From NCBI GenBank assembly GCA_017450165.1, contig JAFSWO010000083.1, positions 1 through 64,000 on the forward strand: DNA of 64,000 nt, written 5' to 3'. The translations under genes were made by a program, and so were the position numbers. The notes beneath the pieces were generated by a model. The model was given only the letters and a program-made list of their open reading frames with translations, was not told where the DNA came from and made no database searches. Shown here piece by piece: positions 51,965 to 61,766 of this stretch. How positions within the stretch are numbered: the first letter of the stretch is position 1; each line of letters opens with the position of its first letter. The stretch comes from Bacteroidales bacterium (lineage in GTDB: Bacteria; Bacteroidota; Bacteroidia; Bacteroidales; UBA932).

Positions 51965-52003
51965 GGCACTTATAAGTCCAAGACTACAAAAATTACACAT
52001 AGT

Positions 52004-52693
52004 ATGGAAGTCAAGAAAACCCCTAAAGCTGATCTTCAGAACAAGAAGACGCTTTTCCGTGAAATCGGTCTCGTTGCCGTTCTCGGTATTCTCCTTCTGG
52101 CGTTCGAGTGGTCCACCTCTGAGAAGCAGGAAACCATCAATCTGACCCAGGATGCAGTTGCTGTTGAAGAGGAGATTATCCCTGTAACGCAGGAGCAGCA
52201 GGAACTCCCTCCGGAGATGCCGAAGATTCCGGTACTCTCTGATGTCATCGACATTGTGGATGACGACATCGAAATCAAGGATGACCTGTTGATCAACCTT
52301 GAGGATACGCACGAAGGTGTCGTGATCCAGGATTATGTTGCCGAGGTGGTTGAAGAGGTGGTTGAAGAGGAAGCCATTCCGTTCGCACTCGTGGAAGAAA
52401 AACCTGGTTTCCAGGGTGGTGACCCGAACGCATTCTCCAAATGGGTGAACAGCCGCCTGGTCTATCCTGAAATTGCTAAGGAAAACGGTGTGCAGGGTAA
52501 AGTTACCCTCCAGTTTACGGTGAATACCGACGGTTCCGTCAGCAATGTCAAAGTCCTTCGTGGCGTGGACCCTTCACTTGACAAAGAGGCTGTGCGTATC
52601 GTCTCGAGTTCCCCTAAGTGGACCCCGGGTAAGCAGCGCGACAAAGCTGTGAAGGTAACCTACACCTTCCCTGTGATCTTCCAGCTGAGATAA
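52004..52693 (+). CDS. TonB-family energy-transducing protein
   Basis: 229 residues from the ATG at 52004 (an upstream frame at 51962 overlaps the promoter). A basic N-terminus and one membrane helix (FREIGLVAVLGILLLAFEW) are followed by a long acidic periplasmic linker (ELPPEMPKIPVLSDVIDIVD, EVVEEVVEEEA). The TonB C-terminal domain is FSKWVNSRLVYPEIAKENGV, GKVTLQFTVNTDGSVSNVKV, TPGKQRDKAVKVTYTFPV. It passes proton-motive energy from ExbBD to outer-membrane receptors such as the SusC protein in this window. No exbB/exbD lies next to it. Confidence 0.9.
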   Translation: MEVKKTPKADLQNKKTLFREIGLVAVLGILLLAFEWSTSEKQETINLTQDAVAVEEEIIPVTQEQQELPPEMPKIPVLSDVIDIVDDDIEIKDDLLINLEDTHEGVVIQDYVAEVVEEVVEEEAIPFALVEEKPGFQGGDPNAFSKWVNSRLVYPEIAKENGVQGKVTLQFTVNTDGSVSNVKVLRGVDPSLDKEAVRIVSSSPKWTPGKQRDKAVKVTYTFPVIFQLR

Positions 52694-52697
52694 GCTA

Positions 52698-53825
52698 TTA
52701 GAGAACAGGCTGTTTCATAAGCTCTACCACCTCCGGGACCGGTAGAGCTTTTACTTTGTACCCACGGTAACCGGAGACATCCTTTCCAGCGAAAAGGGAG
52801 TTCCACAGCGCCTCTTCCGTAGCCTCTACGGCCGCTTCAAAGAGCGGAGACATAGCATCGTTGTGAAGAAGGGTAGGATAGTACATCGAGGTACTTTCGT
52901 TGATGAGATTATCCGGATAATTGGAAATGGCAATTACATAATCACCGCTGCCGTTGGAGGCAAAGGAACCTGTCTTGGCCAGCCCCATGAAGACACGCTT
53001 GGCCATACGCTCCAGGTTGCGGGCATCCACGGGCGCATTGGTAATGAGAACCATCATACAGGAGCCGTCTGGGTTCTCCTGTGCCTTGGTTTCCACATCG
53101 TTCTTATAGCTGTAAACGCCCAGTTTGCGGCCTACCGGCACGCCGTTGATTTCCAGAATACCACCGTAATTGCTCTGTACCAGCACGCCTACCGTATATC
53201 CGCCGAGCGATGCGGGAAGCACACGTGAAGAGGTGCCTATTCCACCCTTAAAACCGAAGCATACAGTGCCTGTTCCCGCTCCGACGGGTCCTTCTTCTAC
53301 CGGACCGCTCTTTGCCTTTGAAATGGCCTCTAAAACGTGTTTCTGCGTGACTGCGCGAGCGCGGATATTACTGAGTTTACCATCATTGGTTTCTCCCACC
53401 ACCGAGTTCACCGAACGAACCTTCTCATTACCCTTCTGATTGAGGGTATAGGTAATCAAACCTTCAATGCCCTGAGCCACCGAAAGGGTGTTCGTGAGAA
53501 TCACCGGTGTTTCTATATTACCCAATTCCTGGATCTGGCTGATACCCGCCATTTTTCCGAATCCGTTACCTACGAAAACAGCGGCCGGACATTTCCATTT
53601 GAAGAGATTTCCTTCGTGCGGAAGAATAGCTGTAACGCCTGTATGAATTTCCTCTCCTTTATTAATGGTAACGTGACCTACACGCACGCCCGGAACATCG
53701 GTAATTGCGTTATTTTCACCAGGTTGGAAGATACCCGGACAAATTCCGTAGTCGCGCAGGCGACCCTCTGAAAAACCGATTACGCAGATCAAAATCAATA
53801 ATACGGAAAGCAATACTCTCTTCAT
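52698..53825 (-). CDS. Exported S58 (DmpA-type) aminopeptidase/amidase
   Basis: 375 residues from the ATG at 53825 (MKRVLLSVLLILICVIGFSE, a signal peptide). This is the DmpA family of self-cleaving Ntn-like enzymes. NNAITDVPGVRVGHVTI, GETNDGKLSNI and GAGTGTVCFGFKGGIGTSSR are typical. NPDGSCMMVLITNAP holds the autocleavage site Gly254-Ser255, with Ser255 the nucleophile. Relatives release N-terminal L-amino acids, beta-peptides or D-Ala amides. Export fits the secreted amide-hydrolase theme of the window. It is divergent from hflX. Confidence 0.85.
   Translation of the reverse strand: MKRVLLSVLLILICVIGFSEGRLRDYGICPGIFQPGENNAITDVPGVRVGHVTINKGEEIHTGVTAILPHEGNLFKWKCPAAVFVGNGFGKMAGISQIQELGNIETPVILTNTLSVAQGIEGLITYTLNQKGNEKVRSVNSVVGETNDGKLSNIRARAVTQKHVLEAISKAKSGPVEEGPVGAGTGTVCFGFKGGIGTSSRVLPASLGGYTVGVLVQSNYGGILEINGVPVGRKLGVYSYKNDVETKAQENPDGSCMMVLITNAPVDARNLERMAKRVFMGLAKTGSFASNGSGDYVIAISNYPDNLINESTSMYYPTLLHNDAMSPLFEAAVEATEEALWNSLFAGKDVSGYRGYKVKALPVPEVVELMKQPVL
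52719..52756 (+). terminator. Terminator of the tonB-family gene
   Basis: AAGCTCTACC and GGTAGAGCTT (52719-52728 / 52741-52750) pair and are followed by TTTAC. The hairpin lies inside the C-terminal codons of the convergent S58 peptidase gene. Confidence 0.65.
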
Positions 53826-53853
53826 GGCGGAAAACAAATGATGATTCTAAATA

Positions 53854-53861
53854 CAAAGATA
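53854..53861 (-). promoter_or_regulatory. -7 box of the S58 peptidase gene
   Basis: TATCTTTG on the minus strand, 28 bases before the start at 53825. It is 5 bases away from the opposite-facing -7 box of hflX, so the two promoters overlap. Confidence 0.55.
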
Positions 53862-53866
53862 AGTTC

Positions 53867-53874
53867 TAATTTTG
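53867..53874 (+). promoter_or_regulatory. -7 box of hflX
   Basis: TAATTTTG lies inside the longest possible hflX frame, which argues for the downstream GTG start at 53889. Confidence 0.55.
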
Positions 53875-53888
53875 TAAAAAAATATTTC

Positions 53889-55043
53889 GTGGAAGAATTG
53901 GAAAACAAAAATGAGACCGCGGTCTTCGTGGCTGTGAGTCCGAATGTGCAAAGCGACAGACAGGTCAACGAATATCTGGATGAATTGATATTCCTTGCCA
54001 CCACAGCCGGTGTGACGGGAGAAAAACGCTTTATCCAACACCTGGATCACGCCAATTCCCGGACCTTTGTGGGTCCCGGTAAGTTGGAAGAAATCAAGGA
54101 ATACGTCCACGAAAACGAGATTACCTATATAATATTCGACGACGAACTCTCTCCCTCCCAGATGCGGAACATTGAGAAAGAGGCCGGTTGTCAGGTAGTG
54201 GACCGCACGGGATTGATTCTGGATATCTTTGCTCAGCGGGCCCAGACTGCTTATGCTAAAACCCAGGTCGAACTTGCTCAATATCAATATCTTTTACCAC
54301 GTCTCACCGGTATGTGGACCCACCTGGAGCGGCAGCGAGGCGGCAAGGGAGGTCTCAATATGCGTGGTCCGGGTGAAAGTCAGTTGGAAATCGACCGCCG
54401 TATCGTACTCGACAAAATCAAGAAACTCAAACTTCAGCTGACCAAAATTGACCGACAGATGATCTCCCAGCGCAGCAACCGCGGAACCATGAAACGCGTT
54501 GCGCTCGTGGGATATACCAATGTCGGTAAAAGCACCCTGATGAATCAGCTCGCAAAGAGTGACGTTTTTGCTGAAAACAAACTCTTTGCAACGCTGGATA
54601 CCACTGTACGTAAGGTAGTTATAGATAATACGCCGTTCCTGCTCAGCGATACGGTCGGATTTATCCGCAAACTGCCTACCCAGCTGATCGAATCCTTCAA
54701 GAGCACCCTGGATGAGGTTCGCGAAGCGGATATCCTACTCCATGTGGTAGATATCTCTCACCCGGGATTCGATGACCAGATCAAGGTCGTCAATAAAACA
54801 CTGCACGATATTGGCGCTGGCAATAAGCCTTGTCTGATTATTTTCAATAAGATAGACGCTTATACCTTTGAAGAGTACGACGATTTTTCCCTGGAAGAGC
54901 GCACCTCGCGCAACTTTACCCTCGAGGAATTTGAGAACTCCTGGATGTCCAAGGAAAATACCCCCAGTATCTTTATCTCCGCCAAAGACCGTACGAACCT
55001 GGATCAGCTGCGAGCAACCCTGATGAAAATGATCAACAGTTAA
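53889..55043 (+). CDS. hflX: GTPase HflX
   Basis: 384 residues from GTG at 53889. The frame is open from ATG 53838, but a -7 box lies in between, and homologues start near ENKNETAVFVAVSP. GPGKLEEIKEYV, LRGPGESQLEIDRR-type MRGPGESQLEIDRRIV, G1 GYTNVGKSTLMNQL, G3 DTVGFIRKLPTQLIESFKST and G4 FNKID are present. It is a ribosome-associated GTPase that splits stalled ribosomes. It is monocistronic, with a hairpin terminator at 55118. Confidence 0.9.
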   Translation: MEELENKNETAVFVAVSPNVQSDRQVNEYLDELIFLATTAGVTGEKRFIQHLDHANSRTFVGPGKLEEIKEYVHENEITYIIFDDELSPSQMRNIEKEAGCQVVDRTGLILDIFAQRAQTAYAKTQVELAQYQYLLPRLTGMWTHLERQRGGKGGLNMRGPGESQLEIDRRIVLDKIKKLKLQLTKIDRQMISQRSNRGTMKRVALVGYTNVGKSTLMNQLAKSDVFAENKLFATLDTTVRKVVIDNTPFLLSDTVGFIRKLPTQLIESFKSTLDEVREADILLHVVDISHPGFDDQIKVVNKTLHDIGAGNKPCLIIFNKIDAYTFEEYDDFSLEERTSRNFTLEEFENSWMSKENTPSIFISAKDRTNLDQLRATLMKMINS

Positions 55044-55117
55044 ATGAAATATTATAAAGAGTTTTTAAGAAAAACTTCTTCTTTTATTATTGAGCTGTTG
55101 AAATGTTCATAAAATTG

Positions 55118-55156
55118 AAAAAGCCTTCCCGGTTTAACTGGAAAGGCTTTTTTATT
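55118..55156 (+). terminator. Terminator of hflX
   Basis: AAAAAGCCTTCC and GGAAAGGCTTTTTT pair with one bulge and run into TTTTATT. The remaining AT-rich 55044-55273 stretch shows no gene. Confidence 0.75.
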
Positions 55157-55273
55157 AATGAACAGTTGTTAATTATATCTTGAAAAAAGAACAATAAACA
55201 AATTTTTGGTATTCGGATAATTTTTTAAGAATGTTACGATTTTTAAAAATTATACCCGTTTATCAACATTTGT

Positions 55274-56101
55274 TCAGCCAAGAAATGAACAAACCTTTTC
55301 ATAGGTATCCGCTTCCGCTTCTATGAAGGAGAGATGTCCAGTACCGGGCTGCATCACGAACTGAACCCTCGGGAATAACTCTTTCATCCGGTTGAAAACC
55401 TCAAGAGGAAGGAACGGATCCTGGTCTCCACCCAAGAGAAGGGTGGGTATGGAAGTATTCTTGAGCCACTCTTCCTGGGAGGGACGCACCATCATACCGA
55501 GTACGGATGCGATGATTCCCTCCGGAAAATGGGTTTCACAGAGTTCCAGCGTCTCGCGTATCTTGTCATCATGGGTGCGCAACTGATCCGGATGATACAT
55601 TCTGGGGATGGAATAGGCCGCCAGGGTTTCCAGTTTTCCGCTGCGGATAATACTGATTTCGCGTTTGCGGTCTTCTGATTTTTCAGGCAGGTCGGCAAAG
55701 GGGTTTGAGTTGAAAAGAATCAGCTTTTCAAAACGCTCCGGGTATCGGTTGCAACACATGAGCGCGATATATCCACCCAAAGAATGTCCGCCAATAAAAG
55801 CCTTGTCAACCAGACATTTATCCAAAACATTCCTCACAACATCCGCGCAAAATTCCATGGTATTGACGCTCTGTCCGTCCAATCCGGCAGGAGCAGAATC
55901 GGTCAATCCGTGGCCAGGCAAATCCAGCCGAATGACGCGATAATGCTTCTCCAGCAGCGCAGCAAATTCAGACCAGATATAAAAGGTTTCGAGGTAGCCG
56001 TGCAGGAGAACGATGACCGGTTTGCCGGCTCCGCGCTGCGGGTGATCTTCAGAATCGCAAAGATGGACGGTGATACCGCCGGCGGTTGCGAAATACTCCA
56101 T
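55274..56101 (-). CDS. Alpha/beta-fold hydrolase
   Basis: 275 residues from the ATG at 56101; the frame extends upstream but overlaps the ruvB promoter and start. VIVLLHGYLETFYIWSEF gives the oxyanion hole, RLDLPGHGLTDSA is typical, and GGHSLGG holds Ser107. LLLGGDQDPFLPLEVF supplies the Asp and GTGHLSFIEA the His. No signal peptide, so it is cytosolic. Substrate unknown (carboxylesterase, haloperoxidase or MhpC-like). It is divergent from ruvB. Confidence 0.8.
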   Translation of the reverse strand: MEYFATAGGITVHLCDSEDHPQRGAGKPVIVLLHGYLETFYIWSEFAALLEKHYRVIRLDLPGHGLTDSAPAGLDGQSVNTMEFCADVVRNVLDKCLVDKAFIGGHSLGGYIALMCCNRYPERFEKLILFNSNPFADLPEKSEDRKREISIIRSGKLETLAAYSIPRMYHPDQLRTHDDKIRETLELCETHFPEGIIASVLGMMVRPSQEEWLKNTSIPTLLLGGDQDPFLPLEVFNRMKELFPRVQFVMQPGTGHLSFIEAEADTYEKVCSFLG

Positions 56102-56132
56102 AATAAACAGTGTTTCAGTTTCTGTATAACGA

Positions 56133-56140
56133 CAAAGATA
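56133..56140 (-). promoter_or_regulatory. -7 box of the alpha/beta hydrolase gene
   Basis: TATCTTTG on the minus strand, 31 bases before the ATG at 56101. Confidence 0.5.
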
Positions 56141-56170
56141 GACAATTTCCAAAAACTTGGTATTATCAGC

Positions 56171-56178
56171 TATTTTTG
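56171..56178 (+). promoter_or_regulatory. -7 box of ruvB
   Basis: TATTTTTG, 25 bases before the ATG at 56204. Confidence 0.5.
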
Positions 56179-56203
56179 AGAAATTTGCGTATGAAATGAC
56201 AGA

Positions 56204-57226
56204 ATGATGGAAGAGAATTTCAATCCCCGAACCGAGTCTGCGCTCAAAGAGAGCAATTATGAGGGACAGATCCGGCCCAAAGAATTCGCCGAGTTTGCCG
56301 GTCAGGACAAAAACCTGGAGAATCTGAAGATTTTTGTCAAAGCGGCGCTGCTTCGCGGCGAGGCGCTGGACCATGTGCTGTTCCACGGCCCTCCGGGTCT
56401 CGGTAAAACCACGCTGGCCAATATTGTCGCCAACGAACTGGGTGTCAATATGAAAGTTACATCGGGTCCGGTGCTCGACAAGCCGGGTGACTTGGCGGGC
56501 CTGCTGACCTCGCTGGATACGGGCGACGTACTCTTTATTGATGAGATTCACCGCCTTTCACCCGTCGTGGAGGAGTATCTCTATTCAGCGATGGAGGACT
56601 ATCGGATCGATATTATGGTGGATAAAGGACCGGGTGCGCACAGCATCCAGATCAATATCAATCCCTTCACCCTGATCGGCGCCACCACCCGCAGCGGTCT
56701 GCTGACCTCACCGCTTCGCGCCCGTTTCGGGATCAAATGCCACCTGGAATACTACGATGCGGACGTACTTTTCAAAATTGTAAAGCGTTCCGCCGGCATT
56801 CTGGATATAGAAATTGAAGATCAGGCCGCGAAGGAAATTGCGCTGCGCAGCCGCGGTACGCCGCGAATCGCCAATGCACTCCTGCGCCGGGTCCGCGACT
56901 TTGCCCAGGTGAAAGGAAATGGTGTTATTACACTGGAAATCACCAAGATGGCGCTCGATGCCCTGAATATTGACAAACGGGGTCTCGACTCCATCGATAA
57001 TAAGATATTGACCACGTTGATTGAGAAATTCAAGGGCGGTCCGGTGGGCGTCGGCACGCTGGCCACCGCCATCAGTGAAGATCCCGGCACCCTGGAGGAG
57101 GTTTACGAACCCTTCCTGATCAAGGAGGGCTTCCTGACCCGCACGCCTCGTGGCCGCGTGGTTACAGATCTGGCATACAAACATTTAGGACTAACCCGCG
57201 CCGATGCGGATACATCGCTATTTTAA
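56204..57226 (+). CDS. ruvB: Holliday junction branch migration ATPase RuvB
   Basis: 340 residues (start at 56204 or the next ATG). [20 protein letters not shown], Walker [20 protein letters not shown], Walker [30 protein letters not shown] and the C-terminal winged helix ([20 protein letters not shown]) are all standard. It drives branch migration with RuvA. It is followed after 16 bases by a C45-type hydrolase gene. Confidence 0.95.
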   Translation: MMEENFNPRTESALKESNYEGQIRPKEFAEFAGQDKNLENLKIFVKAALLRGEALDHVLFHGPPGLGKTTLANIVANELGVNMKVTSGPVLDKPGDLAGLLTSLDTGDVLFIDEIHRLSPVVEEYLYSAMEDYRIDIMVDKGPGAHSIQININPFTLIGATTRSGLLTSPLRARFGIKCHLEYYDADVLFKIVKRSAGILDIEIEDQAAKEIALRSRGTPRIANALLRRVRDFAQVKGNGVITLEITKMALDALNIDKRGLDSIDNKILTTLIEKFKGGPVGVGTLATAISEDPGTLEEVYEPFLIKEGFLTRTPRGRVVTDLAYKHLGLTRADADTSLF

Positions 57227-57242
57227 AATAACGCAGTCGATT

Positions 57243-58454
57243 ATGAAAAAAACAACCCTGCTGATCAGCTTGCTGGCCATTCTTTGTGTATTCTTCGCGG
57301 AGGATTGCCGCGCCTGCACTTCCGCCATTATTTCCGGTCGGTTGACCCCCGATGGCCGTCCGCTGCTCTGGAAACACCGAGATACGGGTGAGCTGAACAA
57401 CCGTGTGGATTATATTGCACGAAACAAAAATGTTAAATATGCGTTTATAGCTGTTGTAAACGCGGCTCCGGATGAGCAGGAAGCGTGGATGGGAACCAAC
57501 GAAACCGGCTTCTCCATCATCAATACCGCCTCCTCCAACATGCATAAATACAAGGAGGACAGCAACGACCAGGAAGGCGTCGTGATGTACAAGGCCCTGG
57601 CGTGCTGCCGTACCCTCGCTGATTTTGAGGCGTTTCTGGAGAAGAACAAACCGCTGGGCGTGGAGACCAACTTTGGCGTGATTGATGCCGAGGGTGGTGC
57701 CGCTTACTATGAGACCAACAGTTACGACTGGACCAAGCAGGATATCAACGACCCGACGGTCGCACCCCTGGGCTATAAGGTCTACACCAACTTCTCGCCT
57801 ACGGGCAAGGTGGATGGCGGTGGCGGATACATTCGCTATGCTACGGCCGACAACACCTTCCGTACGCGCGTGCTGAGCGGCGGCCAGGTCACCCCGCAGT
57901 GGATTTTCGACAATCTTTCCCGTAATTACTCCCACCCGATCCTGGGTGTGGATCTTCGCAAAGACCTCTCCGCAGCGCCCAACGGCTGGATCTATGATAT
58001 GGATTTCATCCCGCGCAAGAGCACGGCCTCTTCCGCCGTTATCAAAGGTGTGAAGAAGGGTGAAAACCCGCTGCTTACCACCATGTGGGTTGTGCTGGGT
58101 TATCCGCCTGTATCTGTGGCCGTTCCTACCACGGTGGCCGCCGGCAAGGAGCAGCCTGCCGTCGTGAGCCGCATCAGTGACAAAGAGGAAACCTGCCCCA
58201 TCAGCAATGTCGCCATGGCGCGCCGCGCAAAGGTATTCCCCATCAAACGGGGCAGCGGCCCGAGCTACGTGCACTTCTCCGAGGTTTGCAATGCGGAGGG
58301 AACGGGTTATCTGCAGCGCCTCGCTCCAATCGAGAAGGCCATCTTTGAGGCGTTCGATGCGCTTCAGGCCAAGTGGTATGCTGCCGGAAAGCCGGATGCT
58401 GCGGCCCTGAAGGCCCTCTACAGCACCCTTGATTTTGGTCTGGATGTCCAGTAG
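57243..58454 (+). CDS. Exported C45-family autoprocessing hydrolase/acyltransferase, second copy
   Basis: 403 residues from the ATG at 57243 (an ATG at 57204 overlaps ruvB). The signal peptide MKKTTLLISLLAILCVFFAE leads to RACTSAIISGRLTPDGRP, where Cys25 follows an Ala that suits signal-peptidase cleavage and would then be the Ntn nucleophile. RPLLWKHRDTGELNN, GFSIINTASSNMHKY and NFGVIDAEGGAAYYE match the paralogue at 39623. The C-terminus (YLQRLAPIEKAIFEAFDA) also aligns. It lies between ruvB and mfd and overlaps mfd by 11 bases, so it is carried in a DNA-repair operon. Confidence 0.8.
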   Translation: MKKTTLLISLLAILCVFFAEDCRACTSAIISGRLTPDGRPLLWKHRDTGELNNRVDYIARNKNVKYAFIAVVNAAPDEQEAWMGTNETGFSIINTASSNMHKYKEDSNDQEGVVMYKALACCRTLADFEAFLEKNKPLGVETNFGVIDAEGGAAYYETNSYDWTKQDINDPTVAPLGYKVYTNFSPTGKVDGGGGYIRYATADNTFRTRVLSGGQVTPQWIFDNLSRNYSHPILGVDLRKDLSAAPNGWIYDMDFIPRKSTASSAVIKGVKKGENPLLTTMWVVLGYPPVSVAVPTTVAAGKEQPAVVSRISDKEETCPISNVAMARRAKVFPIKRGSGPSYVHFSEVCNAEGTGYLQRLAPIEKAIFEAFDALQAKWYAAGKPDAAALKALYSTLDFGLDVQ

Positions 58455-61400
58455 TACGGAATCAAATACAATTGCCGCGCCGCGGATTGCCGCCTTCACC
58501 CTCTCGGCGAAGGCGGTCTGGATAGCTTCAGCTCTCATGGCGCTCAAGCGTCCGGGGTTGCACGTGCTGGTGGCGGACAGTAAAAAGAGCGCCTATTTCC
58601 TTTCGAGCGACCTCTACAACTTTTTCGGGGACGATACGGTCTTTCTCTTCCCCGCCTCCACCGACAAGTCGGAAACCAAAACCGCGACCGCCAAGGTGCA
58701 GCGGACCGCCGCGCTTTCCATGGTGACGGCCATGAAGGATGGCGGCAATCCGGACGATCTTTTCGATTTTGAAACGGCCCTCGCGCAGGCAACCTTCAAC
58801 CTGGCGGCGCTGAGCACCCCTTCTTCAACTCCGGCCAAGATTCTGGTGACCTATCCGGACGCCTTGGCGGAAAAAGTGCTCAAAAAGAGCAAAACGCGCG
58901 CCTCCATTCTCCAAATATCCCGTGGAGAGAAGCTCTCACACGACTTTATAACAGAGTTGTTGTTTACAAACGGGTTCAAACGGGCCGATTTTGTATCTGA
59001 ACCGGGAGAATTCGCGGTACGAGGCGGTCTGATCGACATTTTTTCCTTTTCGGACAACCAGCCCTATCGCGTGGATTTCTTCGGTGAAGAGGTGGACTCC
59101 ATCCGCCGTTTCGACGTCAACACCCAATTCTCCACCACTGAGCTGGAGCGGGTGGAAATCTTCCCGGACCTTACCCGGAACCACGCGGAGAACGAATATG
59201 TAGATTTTGAAACCATTCTTCCGAAGGGCACCGTCCGTTGGGATCTGACGGAGGCTGAATTGGCCACCCCCGGCGAAGCGACGGTCATCCCCCAACCCAC
59301 CTTCAACAAGAACTTTGAGATTCTGGCCGGAGATATCGAGGAGAAACTCTCCGAGGGCTACACGGTTACCATCCTCAGCCCGAACGAATCGCAAACCCTT
59401 CGCCTTCAGCAGATTCTGCGCGACATCGGCACCGGGGCCCGCCCCAGATTCCTGCCGCTTTCGCTCCACGAGGGCTACATTGACAAAACCTTGCGCAACT
59501 GTTTCTACACGGACCACCAGATATTTGAGCGTTACCACAAGATCAAGGTCCGCCGGCAGGTGGAAAAGAGTGAGCGGCTTACCATCAACGATTTGACCTC
59601 GATGCAGTTGGGGGATTACGTGGTGCATATCGATCACGGCGTAGGGCGCTTTGGCGGTCTGGTCAAAACCCATATCGGCGGCCGCGTGCAGGAGGCCATC
59701 AAGCTGGAGTATCGCGACAACGACGTAATCTTCGTCTCCATCCACGGTATCCATCGCATCTCCAAATACCGCTCGCGCGACGATGAGCCCCCCAAGATTT
59801 ACAAGCTTGGCACCAAGGCGTGGGAAAACCTGAAATCCGCCACCAAGGCCAAGGTCAAGGATATCGCCAAGGATTTGATCCAGCTCTACTCCCAGCGGCA
59901 GCAGTCGCAGGGGTTCGCCTTCTCGGCGGACACCTATCTGCAGCAGGAGCTCGAATCCTCCTTCCTGTTTGAGGATACGCCGGATCAGGTGAAGGCCACC
60001 CTCGCCGTCAAGGAGGATATGGAGAGCGTCCATCCGATGGACCGTCTGATCTGTGGCGATGTGGGTTTCGGAAAGACCGAAATCGCCGTCCGGGCAGCCT
60101 TCAAGGCGGTTTGCGACAGCAAGCAGGTGGCCGTCCTGGTGCCCACCACCATCCTGGCGCTGCAGCATTTCAAAACCTTCTCCGAGCGCCTCAAGAACTT
60201 CCCTTGCCGGGTGGATTACCTGAGCCGCCTGCGCACCGCAAAAGAGATCAAGGAGATTCAGGCGGACCTCGAGGCGGGCAAGATCGATATTCTGATAGGT
60301 ACGCACCGCCTGCTCAATAAAACCATAAAATTCAAAGACTTAGGCCTTCTTATCATCGATGAAGAGCAAAAGTTCGGCGTTACGGCCAAAGAGCGGTTGC
60401 GCCAGTTGAAGGCTTCGGTCGATACCCTGACCCTCACGGCAACCCCGATCCCGCGCACCCTGCAGTTCTCTCTGCTGGGCGCCCGCGATCTCTCCATCAT
60501 CAACACCCCGCCCCCGAACCGCCTGCCGGTTTACACGGAAGTGATTCATTTTGAAGATGATACAATTGCGGATATTATCAACCGCGAACTGGAGCGCGGC
60601 GGCCAGGTCTTCTTCGTTCACAACCGCGTGGAGGATATCCTCTCTATCCGCGAAATCCTTCACCGTCTGGTGCCGGAGGCCGATATCTGTGTGGCCCACG
60701 GCCAGATGGATCCACAGGAGCTGGAGCAGCGGATGCTCGACTTCATCAACGGCGATTACGACATCCTGCTCTCCACCTCCATCATGGAGAACGGTATCGA
60801 TATTCCCAACGCCAACACCATCATTATCAACCAGGCGCAGCGGTTCGGCCTCTCGGACCTGCACCAGCTGCGCGGCCGCGTCGGCCGAAGCAACGTCAAG
60901 GCGTACTGCTATCTGGTGATTCCCTCCATGGACGGGATCACCGACGAGGCGCGTCGCCGCATCAAGGCCATCGAGGCCTTCTCCGACCTGGGCAGCGGTT
61001 TCAATATCGCCATGCAGGATCTGGATATCCGCGGCGCGGGCAACCTGCTCGGCGCGGAACAGAGCGGCTTTATCGCCGAGATGGGTTTCGAAACCTATAT
61101 GCGGATTTTGAACGAGGCGATGGCCGAACTGCCGGAGACCATCCGCCGGGAAGAGCAGGCCAACATCAAGCACCGCAAAGAGGGCATCACGGCGGCCGAC
61201 CTTCCGCAAATCTTTATCAATGAGATTGATACGCAAGTTGAAACGGATATGGAAATCCTGATCCCGGACGACTATGTCAATGTGCCGTCAGAGAAGATCC
61301 GGCTCTACCGCGAGCTCGACAGCCTCAGCCGCGAGGCCGATCTGGAGAAGTTCGCGCGCGGCCTGGAAGACCGGTTCGGTCCGATTCCGGAGCCGGTGAA

Positions 61401-61695
61401 CGCCCTGATGGATGTGGTGCGCCTGCGCCGCGAGGCCCAGAAAATCGGAATCGAGCGCGTGGTGCTCAAGAAGAACATGATGCTGGCCTACTTCATCCAG
61501 AATCCCATGTCCAACTTCTTCGAAACCAAAACGTTCGCTCGCGTGCTGGACAATGTCGCCCGCGCCGGCAACCGCTATAGCGTGGTACAGAACGAGACGC
61601 GTCTCTACCTCAAGAGCGTCGGGGTGACCACTGTGGCGCGCGCCGTGCAGCTGCTCCGAAATCTGGCAAGCGGCACGGAGGAGAGCGCGCTTTAG
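58444..61695 (+). CDS. mfd: Transcription-repair coupling factor Mfd
   Basis: 1083 residues from the ATG at 58444 (another in-frame ATG lies at 58429). It has the UvrB-like N-terminal domains, the RNA-polymerase-interaction domain (LQLGDYVVHIDHGVGRFGGL-type), Walker A GDVGFGKTEIA, DEEQ box IIDEEQKFGV, TLTATPIPRTLQFSLLGARD, QLRGRVGRS and the C-terminal TRCF domain. It removes stalled RNA polymerase and recruits UvrA. Confidence 0.95.
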   Translation: MSSSTESNTIAAPRIAAFTLSAKAVWIASALMALKRPGLHVLVADSKKSAYFLSSDLYNFFGDDTVFLFPASTDKSETKTATAKVQRTAALSMVTAMKDGGNPDDLFDFETALAQATFNLAALSTPSSTPAKILVTYPDALAEKVLKKSKTRASILQISRGEKLSHDFITELLFTNGFKRADFVSEPGEFAVRGGLIDIFSFSDNQPYRVDFFGEEVDSIRRFDVNTQFSTTELERVEIFPDLTRNHAENEYVDFETILPKGTVRWDLTEAELATPGEATVIPQPTFNKNFEILAGDIEEKLSEGYTVTILSPNESQTLRLQQILRDIGTGARPRFLPLSLHEGYIDKTLRNCFYTDHQIFERYHKIKVRRQVEKSERLTINDLTSMQLGDYVVHIDHGVGRFGGLVKTHIGGRVQEAIKLEYRDNDVIFVSIHGIHRISKYRSRDDEPPKIYKLGTKAWENLKSATKAKVKDIAKDLIQLYSQRQQSQGFAFSADTYLQQELESSFLFEDTPDQVKATLAVKEDMESVHPMDRLICGDVGFGKTEIAVRAAFKAVCDSKQVAVLVPTTILALQHFKTFSERLKNFPCRVDYLSRLRTAKEIKEIQADLEAGKIDILIGTHRLLNKTIKFKDLGLLIIDEEQKFGVTAKERLRQLKASVDTLTLTATPIPRTLQFSLLGARDLSIINTPPPNRLPVYTEVIHFEDDTIADIINRELERGGQVFFVHNRVEDILSIREILHRLVPEADICVAHGQMDPQELEQRMLDFINGDYDILLSTSIMENGIDIPNANTIIINQAQRFGLSDLHQLRGRVGRSNVKAYCYLVIPSMDGITDEARRRIKAIEAFSDLGSGFNIAMQDLDIRGAGNLLGAEQSGFIAEMGFETYMRILNEAMAELPETIRREEQANIKHRKEGITAADLPQIFINEIDTQVETDMEILIPDDYVNVPSEKIRLYRELDSLSREADLEKFARGLEDRFGPIPEPVNALMDVVRLRREAQKIGIERVVLKKNMMLAYFIQNPMSNFFETKTFARVLDNVARAGNRYSVVQNETRLYLKSVGVTTVARAVQLLRNLASGTEESAL

Positions 61696-61766
61696 GCACA
61701 AAGTTTGAAATAATCTTGTTGCAGTCGCGTAAAATTATCATCTTTGCATTTCTAAACTGCACGGTT

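Noticed and set aside
53838..53889. HflX start at ATG 53838
   Set aside because: A -7 promoter box (53867-53874) lies inside this stretch, and the family N-terminus aligns from the GTG at 53889.
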